In this document: positions 27,234 to 35,915 of the stretch, one piece after another
How the letters are laid out: each line of letters starts with the position of its first letter
Numbering within the stretch: position 1 is the stretch's first letter
From: Euryarchaeota archaeon UBA251
GTDB lineage: Archaea; Thermoplasmatota; Poseidoniia; Poseidoniales; Thalassarchaeaceae
Length of the DNA: 45,584 nt
Reading direction: 5' to 3'
Assembly (NCBI GenBank): GCA_002497905.1
Contig: DAFJ01000056.1
Coordinates: 1-45,584, forward strand
Program-made: the position numbers and the translations under genes
Notes under the pieces: model-generated
Database searches by the model: none
Told to the model about the DNA's origin: nothing
What the model saw: the letters and a program-made list of their open reading frames with translations, nothing else

Positions 27234-29668
27234 CAGAGATCACCTCGACGACGACCTAGCATCATCCCAAACAGTGTCAAAGCAAACATCGTGAAGGGAA
27301 TAAGATAGGTGAACAAAGAAGCTGTGGGGTTGGATGCCATCAGCATAAACTGAGCATTGGTGAATCCAAACTCATCGGAATATCCGTCACCATCACCATC
27401 TGGACATCCCTGTAAATCAATGGTGGAGGAACCCGATGTTTCCGGACAATCATCACGGAGTGAACCAATTGCGTTGTCACCAAATCCATCTCCATCCATA
27501 TCTGCCCATTGAACACGGATTCTAGGGAATGCATCCGCCGTCCCATTAGGGCTCGCACCCCATTCATCATCTGGATCACTGTAGCCATCACCGTCTGTAT
27601 CAGGGCAACCAAGTCGATCTAGCAAACTAATGCCTTCAGAAAGCGCAGCAGTTGGGCATGAATCAGGCATGTTTCCGTCAGGATTATCGCCATATCCGTC
27701 ACCATCAGTGTCCTCCCATTGTGTCACATCATTCGGGAAACGATCGCCTAGGTCACTCCAGCCATCGCCGTCTGTATCAGGACAGCCATATCGATCATCC
27801 TGACTCGTACCTGGTGTCTCCCTGCAACGGTCGGGGTTAGTACCAACTGGCTCGTCACCGTAACCATCACCGTCGAAATCCCGCCACTGGGTGTAATCGT
27901 CGGGGAAGGCATCTGCAAGACCCGCCGGATGGGATAGCCAGCCGGAATCTACCTGTGGATCACTCGCACCATCTCCGTCAGAGTCAGGACAACCCCATCG
28001 GTCAATGGTCGACGTCCCTACTGTCACTTTGCAAGCGTCGGGCCTCCATGCAGATTCGGATTGGTTGTCACCATATCCATCTCCATCAGTATCAGCCCAT
28101 TGACTGGCTTGATCATTGAAGGCGTCAGCAAATCCACTTGGGTGTGCTGGCCATTCTGCATCAGGATTACTGTATCCATCACCGTCGGCATCTGGACAAC
28201 CATAACGATCCATAGTTGAAGTTCCAGCACGATCCTTACACCCATCAGGATTTAGACCACTGGAATTATCTCCATACCCATCTGAATCCATGTCTGCCCA
28301 CTGGCTTGGTTCAGATGGGAAGTAATCTACCTGAGTTGCTCCAGGGCCCTGATTATCGCCCCAGCCATCGCCATCGCTGTCATCCCATTGAGACGGGTTG
28401 TCTGGGAAGGCATCTGGAGAATTACCATCTGGATTGTCACCGAAGCCATCCAAGTCGCGATCTGCCCACTGAGTATCGTCTGTCGGGAAAGCATCGGAAC
28501 CATTCTCCGCCCCCCAATCAGTATCAGGATCAGACCAACCATCGCCATCCGAATCTGGACAGCCGATGCGGTCCTCCATCGAACTACCCCACCTTAGTGG
28601 GCAAGCATCGGGCTCAGTAGCACCCTCGTAGAATACTCCTACACCTGCCTCCGCCCTACTGGCATTCCAATCGAAATTATCCCAATTATCACCGTAACCA
28701 TCGAGGTCATAGTCCGACCACTGAGTGGAGTCGAACTCGAAGGCATCAGCACCATCGGAGACGTTCCATGACTCAGTCGAGAAGATTGCAGTAGGGTCTG
28801 GATCAGACCAACCGTCTGCATCGGAATCACGGCAGCCATATCTGTCCTGATCTGAGTTACCGAAGTACTGCGGGCAATGGTCAGGCATGGTTGCAGGTGC
28901 CGGATTATCACCATATCCATCCCCGTCTCCATCGCTCCACTGTGTCCCATCAGTTGGGAAACGATCTCCCGCATCGGACCACCCATCAGAATCGCCATCA
29001 GGACACCCCTTACGATCCTCGGTCGATGTTCCTTGGACATCATCACAATCATCCTCTGTGTTAACAAAGCCGTCCTCATCCGTATCCCGATTCGTGGTGT
29101 CAACCGAGGGGCTGATTGTGTAATCAAAATCGTCACGTGCGCATGTAGATAGGGACTTCACCATGATGTACCAGGTTGTAGGACCTGTATGAGAACCCCA
29201 ATCGGGAGAGGAGGGGTTCACTAGAGCAGAGATGCTTGCAGAACCACTGCTTGAGAAATCCTGATCGAAGTGCTTCTGATCGCGTTCCATTACACCATTG
29301 ACATCTTTGGCGTCCCAGATTTGCACCTTACCCTCCCAATGATCAGTCCCAAAGCATCCGAAGAGATCGAAGCCATAATCCCCTGTTGGTGATGTCACGT
29401 CAACCTCAAGACGATCGCCGTTCAGAATGTCAATCGTCCACCAATCGGTTGAATCTCCATCATGATCTACGGCGTCCGAAGAGCTACTTCCATCTGTGAG
29501 AACATTTGCTGTACTCCAATCATCATCGGCAATAGCTGTTGGAAGAAAGGAAACAAGAAGACAGAGGAGTAACGCAGACGCTAGAAAACGCCGTAATATG
29601 GAACCGTTATGGGAAGCCTGACTCAGGCCGACGCCGGCGGAACGGTCCGCGATGAGGTGCTCCATCAT
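27233..29668 (-). CDS. Secreted TSP3-repeat calcium-binding protein with C-terminal membrane anchor
   Basis: An 811-residue protein. A signal segment (about 26-47, FLASALLLCLLVSFLPTAIA) precedes a domain of about 140 residues, resembling a pre-peptidase C-terminal/bacterial DVUA-like beta sandwich (WWTIDILNGDRLEVDVTSPTGDY). Then comes a TSP3-type array (about 190-765) with many QW-x-D-DGDG-GDN units. The end is a membrane span (YLIPFTMFALTLFGMML) and a very short basic tail (GRRRGDL), so there is hardly any cytoplasmic part. It shares its repeat type with the 2107-residue protein 2 kb away and is coupled to the 443-residue gene. An N-terminal extension before the hydrophobic core makes the start uncertain; Met at 29668 or a later start near 29641 may be used. 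Confidence 0.78.
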   Translation of the reverse strand: MMEHLIADRSAGVGLSQASHNGSILRRFLASALLLCLLVSFLPTAIADDDWSTANVLTDGSSSSDAVDHDGDSTDWWTIDILNGDRLEVDVTSPTGDYGFDLFGCFGTDHWEGKVQIWDAKDVNGVMERDQKHFDQDFSSSGSASISALVNPSSPDWGSHTGPTTWYIMVKSLSTCARDDFDYTISPSVDTTNRDTDEDGFVNTEDDCDDVQGTSTEDRKGCPDGDSDGWSDAGDRFPTDGTQWSDGDGDGYGDNPAPATMPDHCPQYFGNSDQDRYGCRDSDADGWSDPDPTAIFSTESWNVSDGADAFEFDSTQWSDYDLDGYGDNWDNFDWNASRAEAGVGVFYEGATEPDACPLRWGSSMEDRIGCPDSDGDGWSDPDTDWGAENGSDAFPTDDTQWADRDLDGFGDNPDGNSPDAFPDNPSQWDDSDGDGWGDNQGPGATQVDYFPSEPSQWADMDSDGYGDNSSGLNPDGCKDRAGTSTMDRYGCPDADGDGYSNPDAEWPAHPSGFADAFNDQASQWADTDGDGYGDNQSESAWRPDACKVTVGTSTIDRWGCPDSDGDGASDPQVDSGWLSHPAGLADAFPDDYTQWRDFDGDGYGDEPVGTNPDRCRETPGTSQDDRYGCPDTDGDGWSDLGDRFPNDVTQWEDTDGDGYGDNPDGNMPDSCPTAALSEGISLLDRLGCPDTDGDGYSDPDDEWGASPNGTADAFPRIRVQWADMDGDGFGDNAIGSLRDDCPETSGSSTIDLQGCPDGDGDGYSDEFGFTNAQFMLMASNPTASLFTYLIPFTMFALTLFGMMLGRRRGDL
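27370..29095 (-). repeat. TSP3-type calcium-binding repeat array in the 811-residue protein
   Basis: About nine QW-x-D-x-D-DG-GDN-type units (for example QWADTDGDGYGDN, QWSDYDLDGYGDN) alternate with CPD-x-DGDGWSDP units. The composition matches the array of the 2107-residue protein. Confidence 0.85.
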
Positions 29669-29738
29669 GACCTCACTCGTGTCCCCGTGTAAATCAGTTG
29701 TGTGCGAGATTAACTACAGATTTTGAGATGATTAAGAT

Positions 29739-30506
29739 ATGGAATGCATTCAAATCAAAGCACTGAACCCGCGATTCATGGGTGAAACGCTACCTGTTCA
29801 TGTCACGGTCGTCATTCCGACCCGAAACGAAGAAGCGGCCATCGTAGACACGATTCGCTCCGTACCCAACGATGGGTGGTGCGAGAAACTTGACTTCTTG
29901 ATAATCGACGGCAATTCCACAGATCGAACCCGCGAGCTCGCAGAGAGTGAAGGAGCTACTGTCTATCTCGAGGAACGAAGAGGATACGGTCGAGCCTACA
30001 GAACAGGATTCGCTATGGCTCCTGGAGACATAATCGTCACAATGGATGCGGACTGCACCTATCCTGGAGAAGAAGTCCCCGGCCTAGTGCGGAAGCTCAT
30101 CGAGGATGATCTTGAATGGATTACCTGCGATCGCCTAAGACGCGCAGAAAAGGGCTCTATGTCCGGACTTCATGGTTTAGGAAATTGGGTCCTCTCCACC
30201 ACTGCGAGGGCACTCTACTGGTATGGAATCCATGATTCACAGAGTGGCATGTGGGTATTCAGAAAGAAAATTCTTGAAGATGAAAGAATCCGGCCTACAA
30301 ACGACGGGATGCCGCTCTCAGAGGAATTCAAGATTCGCGCCCGACGCTACCTTGGTCGTAAGAAAGCGATTGAGATTAGTGTCCCTTACCGAGAACGTGT
30401 TGGTGATGCTGAGATTAACACATGGGGTGACGGATGGAAGAATCTCAGATTCCTTTTCTCTATGCGACTCGGTCTTGCTCGATCGAAGACCGAATGGGGA
30501 CCATGA
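29739..30506 (+). CDS. GT2-family glycosyltransferase, dolichyl-phosphate sugar synthase-like
   Basis: A 255-residue GT-A enzyme without membrane spans. VTVVIPTRNEEAAI is the nucleotide-sugar-binding start, DGNSTDRT and MDADCTYP (D103, D105) carry the metal-binding DxD region, and DSQSGMWVFRK matches the acceptor-side motif of dolichyl-phosphate mannose/glucose synthases. Such enzymes load a sugar onto dolichyl phosphate for protein N-glycosylation. It starts 70 bases upstream of, and divergent from, the TSP3 gene, and converges stop to stop with the 1611-residue surface protein. Both neighbours are rich in N-x-S/T sequons, so glycosylation of surface proteins is a reasonable role, but the sugar and target are unknown. 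Confidence 0.83.
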   Translation: MECIQIKALNPRFMGETLPVHVTVVIPTRNEEAAIVDTIRSVPNDGWCEKLDFLIIDGNSTDRTRELAESEGATVYLEERRGYGRAYRTGFAMAPGDIIVTMDADCTYPGEEVPGLVRKLIEDDLEWITCDRLRRAEKGSMSGLHGLGNWVLSTTARALYWYGIHDSQSGMWVFRKKILEDERIRPTNDGMPLSEEFKIRARRYLGRKKAIEISVPYRERVGDAEINTWGDGWKNLRFLFSMRLGLARSKTEWGP

Positions 30507-33500
30507 TCAGACATTATCCCAGTCTAGGTCGCCACCACGAATCTTGTTGTCATCCTCCATTGGAGCATTACCGACTGCATCCATATTCATCGAAGACACC
30601 GCGGCATCCGCCGCGCTAACTTCAGTTGTGGCGTCCCATCCGGCCTTGGCACCTGCGGGAGCACCTCCCCATGATTCAATCAGTTCAAGATCACGAGCAA
30701 GTGATCGCCGACGATTGAACATAATCAACCCACCAAGAAGGATTACAACGATTATCACTCCTCCAATAACAGTGGTAATATCGCCACGAAGTTCCTCAAG
30801 AAGTCCGCCAGAATCGACTGCTCCCTCTACATTGATTGTAACAGCGATTGTAGGAGACACCGTATCCCCATCTGTCGCCCACGCCTCAAGACGCGCATAT
30901 CCACCGCCATTCGGTGTCCATAGGACTGACCCCGACCAGATGCCATCATCTGCTACCTCATCTACTCCAGAACCATTGTCATTGAGTTGAATCGTCGAAC
31001 CAATTCCATCTTTGGCAACCCTTGCCTGAACTTGCCCGGTTGTTCGGTCAGGATCATCAAGCACGACTGTGATAATGACATCAGTAGCCTCGTCAGCACG
31101 GATGATTTTCGGATTATGAGAAAGCGAACTCAGCATTGGTGAACTCGAACCTGCTGTGATGTTGACCATATCTATGCTGATACTTCCGAGTGAATCGATT
31201 ACTGTAAGATGAATTAGATGAATTCCTGGCGAAGGCTGGTACGTAAGGTTCGGTTGTGTGGAAACAACGGTACCCATAGGGGCATCAATTCTCCATTCGT
31301 AACGAATGATATCATCATCATAATCGTATGATTCTGCGCCTATGAATTCGAGAGATGCACCCGGTGGAGCATAGGTACCTTCAGTGATATTTCCGATGAC
31401 TGCAACCGGAGCCGATGGATCAACCTGAAGGGTTTGCTGGTAGATACGTACTGCTCCGGTCTCGTCTTCCAGAGTGAAGGTCAAGGTATGGGCGCCAGAC
31501 AAGAGGTAGTCGTTGTACCAGTAATCGGTTGTCCCATTCTCAAGAAGTGGTTCAGAGTGTAAATCACTCGTGATTGAAACCGTGAACATATCTCCATCCG
31601 GATCGAATGAATTGCGGAAATCAAAGAGTACTGGCCCATCACTAGACACGCTGATTCCAGGGACAGGGGAATCAAGAACCAAAATTGGTGCACTAGTGCT
31701 CACCTCGACACGTACCATAGCGGTTGCAGGAGAACCTGATCCGTCGTCGATAGAAAGTGTGACGTCATGAATGCCCGCAGGCAATCGAACATCGACAACC
31801 CAATCGCTTCCCAGAGGTTCAGAAAGCAGATTTGAGGTCCACAGAACACTAACCAAATCACCATCTGAACTCTCGTATTCGTTGCATACTATGGTTGCAA
31901 GCGATTGCTCGGGACATGTTAGGTCCCAATCTCCTGAACCGCTGCCGTTGAAGCGAATGAGTTCCGCGGAATCTGTTGTCATTCCAGATGAAGGAGAATC
32001 AATGACTGCAATCGAAGGAGTGTTGTTAACAATCAGTAGAATGTTCAGCAGATTTTCCTGTCCAATGTGTCCCACATAGGAATCACCCACGCCGAGCGTA
32101 ATCGTATGCGCGCCAGGAGAAAGATGGCCCACCCATACCCCTTCTGGAGGAGCAGCCTCTCCTGTGAGTAGATGTGCTGAACGCGATGTCAATAAATCTC
32201 CATCGATGGAGGAATGGAATCTGTAGACAATTGAATCCCCTTCAGGGTCGTTAGTCCCCCGTGCATCGAGGGTCACAAGAGATGAGGAAATATCGCTGTC
32301 ACGTGAGATTAGAAGATCCGGATGAGGTAGTTCGTTGTATATCTCGACTGTCCAAGAATACGTTGTGGCTGGATTCAAACCATCACCAATGACAAAGACG
32401 AGATCGAAAATATCCGATGATGCATCCTCGAATGATATATTGTATTCTAGTGGACAGGTAGGTGGATTACATTCTCCAGGATCATCCGCCCAAGGAGAGA
32501 ATGAGACATCGAGGCTCGTTGTGAATGGCATGCCTTCAGGGTCAGTAGATGCGGAGGCATTGAGATGAAGCACCTCAGTGCGTGCGAGTAGTATACGGTT
32601 CGTTGCATCTGCCGGCGGATCGAGAGTCAGTGAGATTGACGGTGGTAGATTTGTTAACTCGATTCGACGGGTTTCATTTGCACAGTTAAGCGAAGTATCG
32701 CACACTTCGAGAGTTACATCATGAGTTCCATCTGAGAAACAAACTGGTGTCTGATTGTTGACTGTGAGATTCGAACCGTTATCACCATTCATGGCAGCAC
32801 AAGCTAGATGGAGATCTCCATCGATATTACTCGTCCAACTGAAGGTCATCGCTTGGGACTCTAAATCCCATGATTCTGTGGCGTTGAATACCACTTCTCC
32901 ACCAGACGGGAAGACCTGCTCATCTACCGGCGTTGACCAGATAATCAGTGGTGCTTGATCAGGTAGAAGAAGTTCGCAAATCACATTGTGGTCAGCGTCG
33001 AGCAGTGTTGGACCAGTATCGTTGCGCACTGAAGCATACAAGCAACCTGTCCAAACCTCATTGACCGAGGTGCTTCCGAATGCATCGGTTCTCATTCCAA
33101 CGAAGGGGCCGAGAACCTTGTTCCCAGCATATGGCATCGTCTCAGTAATTGCAGATTCAGTGTGATCAAAAGACAGGTTTACCTCAGCATGAGGCAAACC
33201 AAATCCGTTCTGATTCACAGCCCACGTATGAATTCGCCACATTTGGTCGAATTGTGCAGTGCCACCCAGATTTAGAGAAGGTGGAGCGCCAGAGGAAATC
33301 CACTTCACATGATTGATGGCACTCGCTCCCGGCTGATTTAGAGCAAGATGGCTGGAGTCAGGCATTCCATCAAAGGAGATAGAACTGGACTGGACTGTGA
33401 TTGAACCAGTACATGTAGAGAGGTCGCTGGAGTCGACTGACAATTCACTGTGTGCAGTCAAGCTGAGACAATTCGGTCCAGTAAGAGTGGACGAAGCGAG

Positions 33501-35342
33501 TGACGATGGTAGACCAGAAGCGCCGGATCCGGTCCAGAACATACCACTGTGGTTGCCTTGGAGATTCAAGCCGTTAATGCGCGCATCGCTAGAACCGATA
33601 GAAACAGCGTGTGTAGACGCTTCCTCCTGATGGATTGCCATACCACGAATCGTCACGACGCCTGTTCGAGTGATAGCACTGTTATCGACCCGGAGAGCAG
33701 GACCAATACCGGTTGGAGTTACGATTGTATGATTCTCAAGGACCACATCGATGCTTGAGCTGAGCATTATCCCCCCTTGAGCATCATCAATACTGGTGCA
33801 TGTACGGCAGGTGACATCCTTAGTTTCAGCAGTCAAGGTGTTTGATTCCTCGTAGAGATAACCCACACCATCTGCAACACCAGTTGCAGAAGCTCCATTC
33901 CGCGCTGAGACGACGTTTTCCAAGAGAACGTTGTTCGCATCAAAAATATGGACACCATTCAGTCCATTGTCCTCCACTATGATGCCGTCAACCTCTGGAT
34001 GAGATTCACGAATGTAGAGGCCGATGCTGCTACTGTTGTCTACTGACCAGTTGGTACCCCGAAGGCTTGCCTTGCGCAGATGTATTCCATTTGCAGCAGC
34101 ACCGGAGACAGATATATCATCAAAGGTTGGTGCCCAATTTACTGAACGTAAATAGATGCCTGAACCGAGGTTAGGGTCCGATGCCCCCACCTCACCCGAA
34201 CCGTTGACTGTTAGGCCTCGAACCGTGGTAGATGGTCCCATCATATAACCTCTAAAACCAATACAATCGTTGTCCTCAATGAGAGCATCCTCAATGTATA
34301 CTCCTGAGGTATTGATGTTTAACGCAGCAGTGCAGAGTCCCGGCGCCTTAGCATTCGGACCACCAGTGCCACGTACTGTGAGGTCCTCGAACTGAGCATT
34401 CATTGGGATATTCGCGTAAAGAGAATGGTTGTAACGTTCAATGAAAACACCAACATACATCGAGTTCTCAATTGTAGTGTCTCTGAAAGTAGGGCGCGTC
34501 ACTCCCGTTTCAGTGATATGACGTACGTATACACCATGATCTGATCGATTCACTGTTAAATTTTGGAACAGAAGAATGGAGTCCTCAACCCATACGCCCG
34601 CTGAAATCGCCTGTGTTGCCAAACTCACATTGTGAATATGAGAATCTCGAATAAGTCCTCCAGAACCTCCCCAGACGTTAATTCCTCGAGTAATCGCATC
34701 ATTAACACGTAATCCTGTAACAACAGGTGCCGATCCAGCACCTATCGATAAGCCAAGTCCGTATCGCCATGTGTTAGCGAATCCATGTAGGTCTTGTCCA
34801 GCCTCATCTATGTGGAGGTTGACAATCGTAGGAGTTGCTGAGTTGAACAAATCGACCCCGACGTAATCCGGATCAAGAATTGTCAAATTGTCAAGTAAAG
34901 GATTGCTACCGTAAATCGTGGCTCCGTAATCCGCATTCTGAATCGTAAGATTACGAATTACTGAACCAAAGCCATTCGATGAAGTGTTGAATTGCAAGCC
35001 TTCGTGAGATTGTGTGGAAATCCCGGAGGTAAGTAGGACTGGAGCCACATCAGTACCAAGAACACTCAAACGACCATCGACATAGAGGCGTGCACCCAGA
35101 GACATCTCGATAGTCGTCCCAGATAGAACACGAAGTTCATCACCAGAAGCTACAGTGTAAGAGGATGAAAGTTGGACGGTGCCAGACCAAGTTGTAACCG
35201 CACGAGAGTGAACAAAGATGGACCCCTCCTCCTCAGAATCGAGTTCTGACGGTTGTAATGCACCAATCCAACTTGCAGTCAAGAACAAGGCGACGAGTAA
35301 ACATGCCTTGCCTGACATGAGTGGGAAACCAGATACCAACAT
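30507..35342 (-). CDS. Giant surface protein with right-handed beta-helix and Ig/PKD-like domains, one membrane span
   Basis: A 1611-residue type I membrane protein. A signal peptide (about 8-30) precedes a beta-helix of about 560 residues whose coils carry repeated hydrophobic-x-hydrophobic patterns (GNPLLDNLTILDPDYVGV type), as in NosD/pectate-lyase-like proteins. A central domain follows, then Ig/PKD-like domains with recurring D-x-D-x-W/F-type ends (about 790-1500). One membrane span (VIGGVIIVVILLGGLIMF, about 1515-1540) leads to a tail of about 70 residues ending GGDLDWDNV. Sequons are frequent. Met9 is an alternative start. Such proteins usually bind polysaccharides or other cells; whether the helix is enzymatic cannot be said, since no catalytic triad was recognised. 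Confidence 0.8.
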   Translation of the reverse strand: MLVSGFPLMSGKACLLVALFLTASWIGALQPSELDSEEEGSIFVHSRAVTTWSGTVQLSSSYTVASGDELRVLSGTTIEMSLGARLYVDGRLSVLGTDVAPVLLTSGISTQSHEGLQFNTSSNGFGSVIRNLTIQNADYGATIYGSNPLLDNLTILDPDYVGVDLFNSATPTIVNLHIDEAGQDLHGFANTWRYGLGLSIGAGSAPVVTGLRVNDAITRGINVWGGSGGLIRDSHIHNVSLATQAISAGVWVEDSILLFQNLTVNRSDHGVYVRHITETGVTRPTFRDTTIENSMYVGVFIERYNHSLYANIPMNAQFEDLTVRGTGGPNAKAPGLCTAALNINTSGVYIEDALIEDNDCIGFRGYMMGPSTTVRGLTVNGSGEVGASDPNLGSGIYLRSVNWAPTFDDISVSGAAANGIHLRKASLRGTNWSVDNSSSIGLYIRESHPEVDGIIVEDNGLNGVHIFDANNVLLENVVSARNGASATGVADGVGYLYEESNTLTAETKDVTCRTCTSIDDAQGGIMLSSSIDVVLENHTIVTPTGIGPALRVDNSAITRTGVVTIRGMAIHQEEASTHAVSIGSSDARINGLNLQGNHSGMFWTGSGASGLPSSLASSTLTGPNCLSLTAHSELSVDSSDLSTCTGSITVQSSSISFDGMPDSSHLALNQPGASAINHVKWISSGAPPSLNLGGTAQFDQMWRIHTWAVNQNGFGLPHAEVNLSFDHTESAITETMPYAGNKVLGPFVGMRTDAFGSTSVNEVWTGCLYASVRNDTGPTLLDADHNVICELLLPDQAPLIIWSTPVDEQVFPSGGEVVFNATESWDLESQAMTFSWTSNIDGDLHLACAAMNGDNGSNLTVNNQTPVCFSDGTHDVTLEVCDTSLNCANETRRIELTNLPPSISLTLDPPADATNRILLARTEVLHLNASASTDPEGMPFTTSLDVSFSPWADDPGECNPPTCPLEYNISFEDASSDIFDLVFVIGDGLNPATTYSWTVEIYNELPHPDLLISRDSDISSSLVTLDARGTNDPEGDSIVYRFHSSIDGDLLTSRSAHLLTGEAAPPEGVWVGHLSPGAHTITLGVGDSYVGHIGQENLLNILLIVNNTPSIAVIDSPSSGMTTDSAELIRFNGSGSGDWDLTCPEQSLATIVCNEYESSDGDLVSVLWTSNLLSEPLGSDWVVDVRLPAGIHDVTLSIDDGSGSPATAMVRVEVSTSAPILVLDSPVPGISVSSDGPVLFDFRNSFDPDGDMFTVSITSDLHSEPLLENGTTDYWYNDYLLSGAHTLTFTLEDETGAVRIYQQTLQVDPSAPVAVIGNITEGTYAPPGASLEFIGAESYDYDDDIIRYEWRIDAPMGTVVSTQPNLTYQPSPGIHLIHLTVIDSLGSISIDMVNITAGSSSPMLSSLSHNPKIIRADEATDVIITVVLDDPDRTTGQVQARVAKDGIGSTIQLNDNGSGVDEVADDGIWSGSVLWTPNGGGYARLEAWATDGDTVSPTIAVTINVEGAVDSGGLLEELRGDITTVIGGVIIVVILLGGLIMFNRRRSLARDLELIESWGGAPAGAKAGWDATTEVSAADAAVSSMNMDAVGNAPMEDDNKIRGGDLDWDNV

Positions 35343-35434
35343 GAATCAATGCACCGGTTTCCTGATAGAAAGAGGGGGTGAGATGAAACGCATAGTTCAA
35401 AGACAGGAGAATACCGGCTTGATATGGGAATCGT

Positions 35435-35668
35435 ATGGGAGCGGCCTTCGTCCTCATCAAAACTCATCCGGGTCGAGAACGTGATGTCTACGTCGCTCTG
35501 GACAATCTAGATGCGGTGCTGGAGGTCCACGTCCTATACGGTGAACATGACCTCATCGTTCGGGTAGGATCCGACAATCCCAAAGAACTCGCTCAGATTC
35601 TGATGAATACCTTCCGTACAATCGATGGAATTCGAGATACTGAGACACTGATTACTGTGGACTATTGA
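35435..35668 (+). CDS. Stand-alone RAM (Lrp/AsnC ligand-binding) domain, copy 1
   Basis: A 77-residue protein that is nothing but an Lrp/AsnC C-terminal domain: FVLIKTHPG at the start, EVHVLYGEHDLIVRV, then a helix and DTETLITVD at the end. The DNA-binding domain of Lrp regulators is absent. RAM domains bind amino acids and assemble as oligomers; solo forms can modify partner regulators. It begins 92 bases beyond the start of the divergent 1611-residue gene and is followed after ten bases by a second copy, so the pair are probably co-transcribed. Confidence 0.85.
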   Translation: MGAAFVLIKTHPGRERDVYVALDNLDAVLEVHVLYGEHDLIVRVGSDNPKELAQILMNTFRTIDGIRDTETLITVDY

Positions 35669-35674
35669 AGGTGA
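35668..35674 (+). promoter_or_regulatory. Shine-Dalgarno for RAM copy 2
   Basis: AAGGTGA starts at the last base of the first RAM gene's stop codon and ends four bases before the ATG at 35679. This supports co-translation of the two copies. Confidence 0.5.
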
Positions 35675-35678
35675 ATAT

Positions 35679-35915
35679 ATGGCTGCTATCGGATTCGTTC
35701 TGATTAAGACAGAAACCGGTTCTGAGGCAACTGTTAGAGAAGAACTGGAAGCTATCGATCTTGTAGAAGGACGATGGGGCATCTTCGGATCCTTCGACGT
35801 ACTTGTAAAAATCGTCGCCGATGATGAAGTTGAACTTACCCGATGCATCATGGAACAGATTCGTATAATCAAGGGAGTCATGGATACTAGGACCCTGATT
35901 GGATCAAGAATCTGA
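35679..35915 (+). CDS. Stand-alone RAM (Lrp/AsnC ligand-binding) domain, copy 2
   Basis: A 78-residue paralog of the preceding protein: GFVLIKTETG, GRWGIFGSFDVLVKIVA, then a helix and DTRTLIG. It keeps the same beta-alpha-beta-beta-alpha-beta order, but its loops diverge from copy 1, so the two may form heteromers or bind different ligands. It converges stop to stop with the winged-helix ATPase gene. A role as small ligand-sensing cofactor of transcription regulators is inference from the family. Confidence 0.85.
   Translation: MAAIGFVLIKTETGSEATVREELEAIDLVEGRWGIFGSFDVLVKIVADDEVELTRCIMEQIRIIKGVMDTRTLIGSRI

Noticed and set aside
30223..30990. Plus-strand open frame of 255 codons across the end of the glycosyltransferase
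   Set aside because: It reads the glycosyltransferase in the wrong frame and then the antisense of the 1611-residue protein; the sequence is Ser/Pro-rich and has no motif.
18915..35342. Possible insertion of the surface-gene block as a mobile island
   Set aside because: No integrase, transposase, direct repeats or tRNA-flanked boundaries were seen, and housekeeping-type genes (thiamine pyrophosphokinase-like, GT2) are interspersed.
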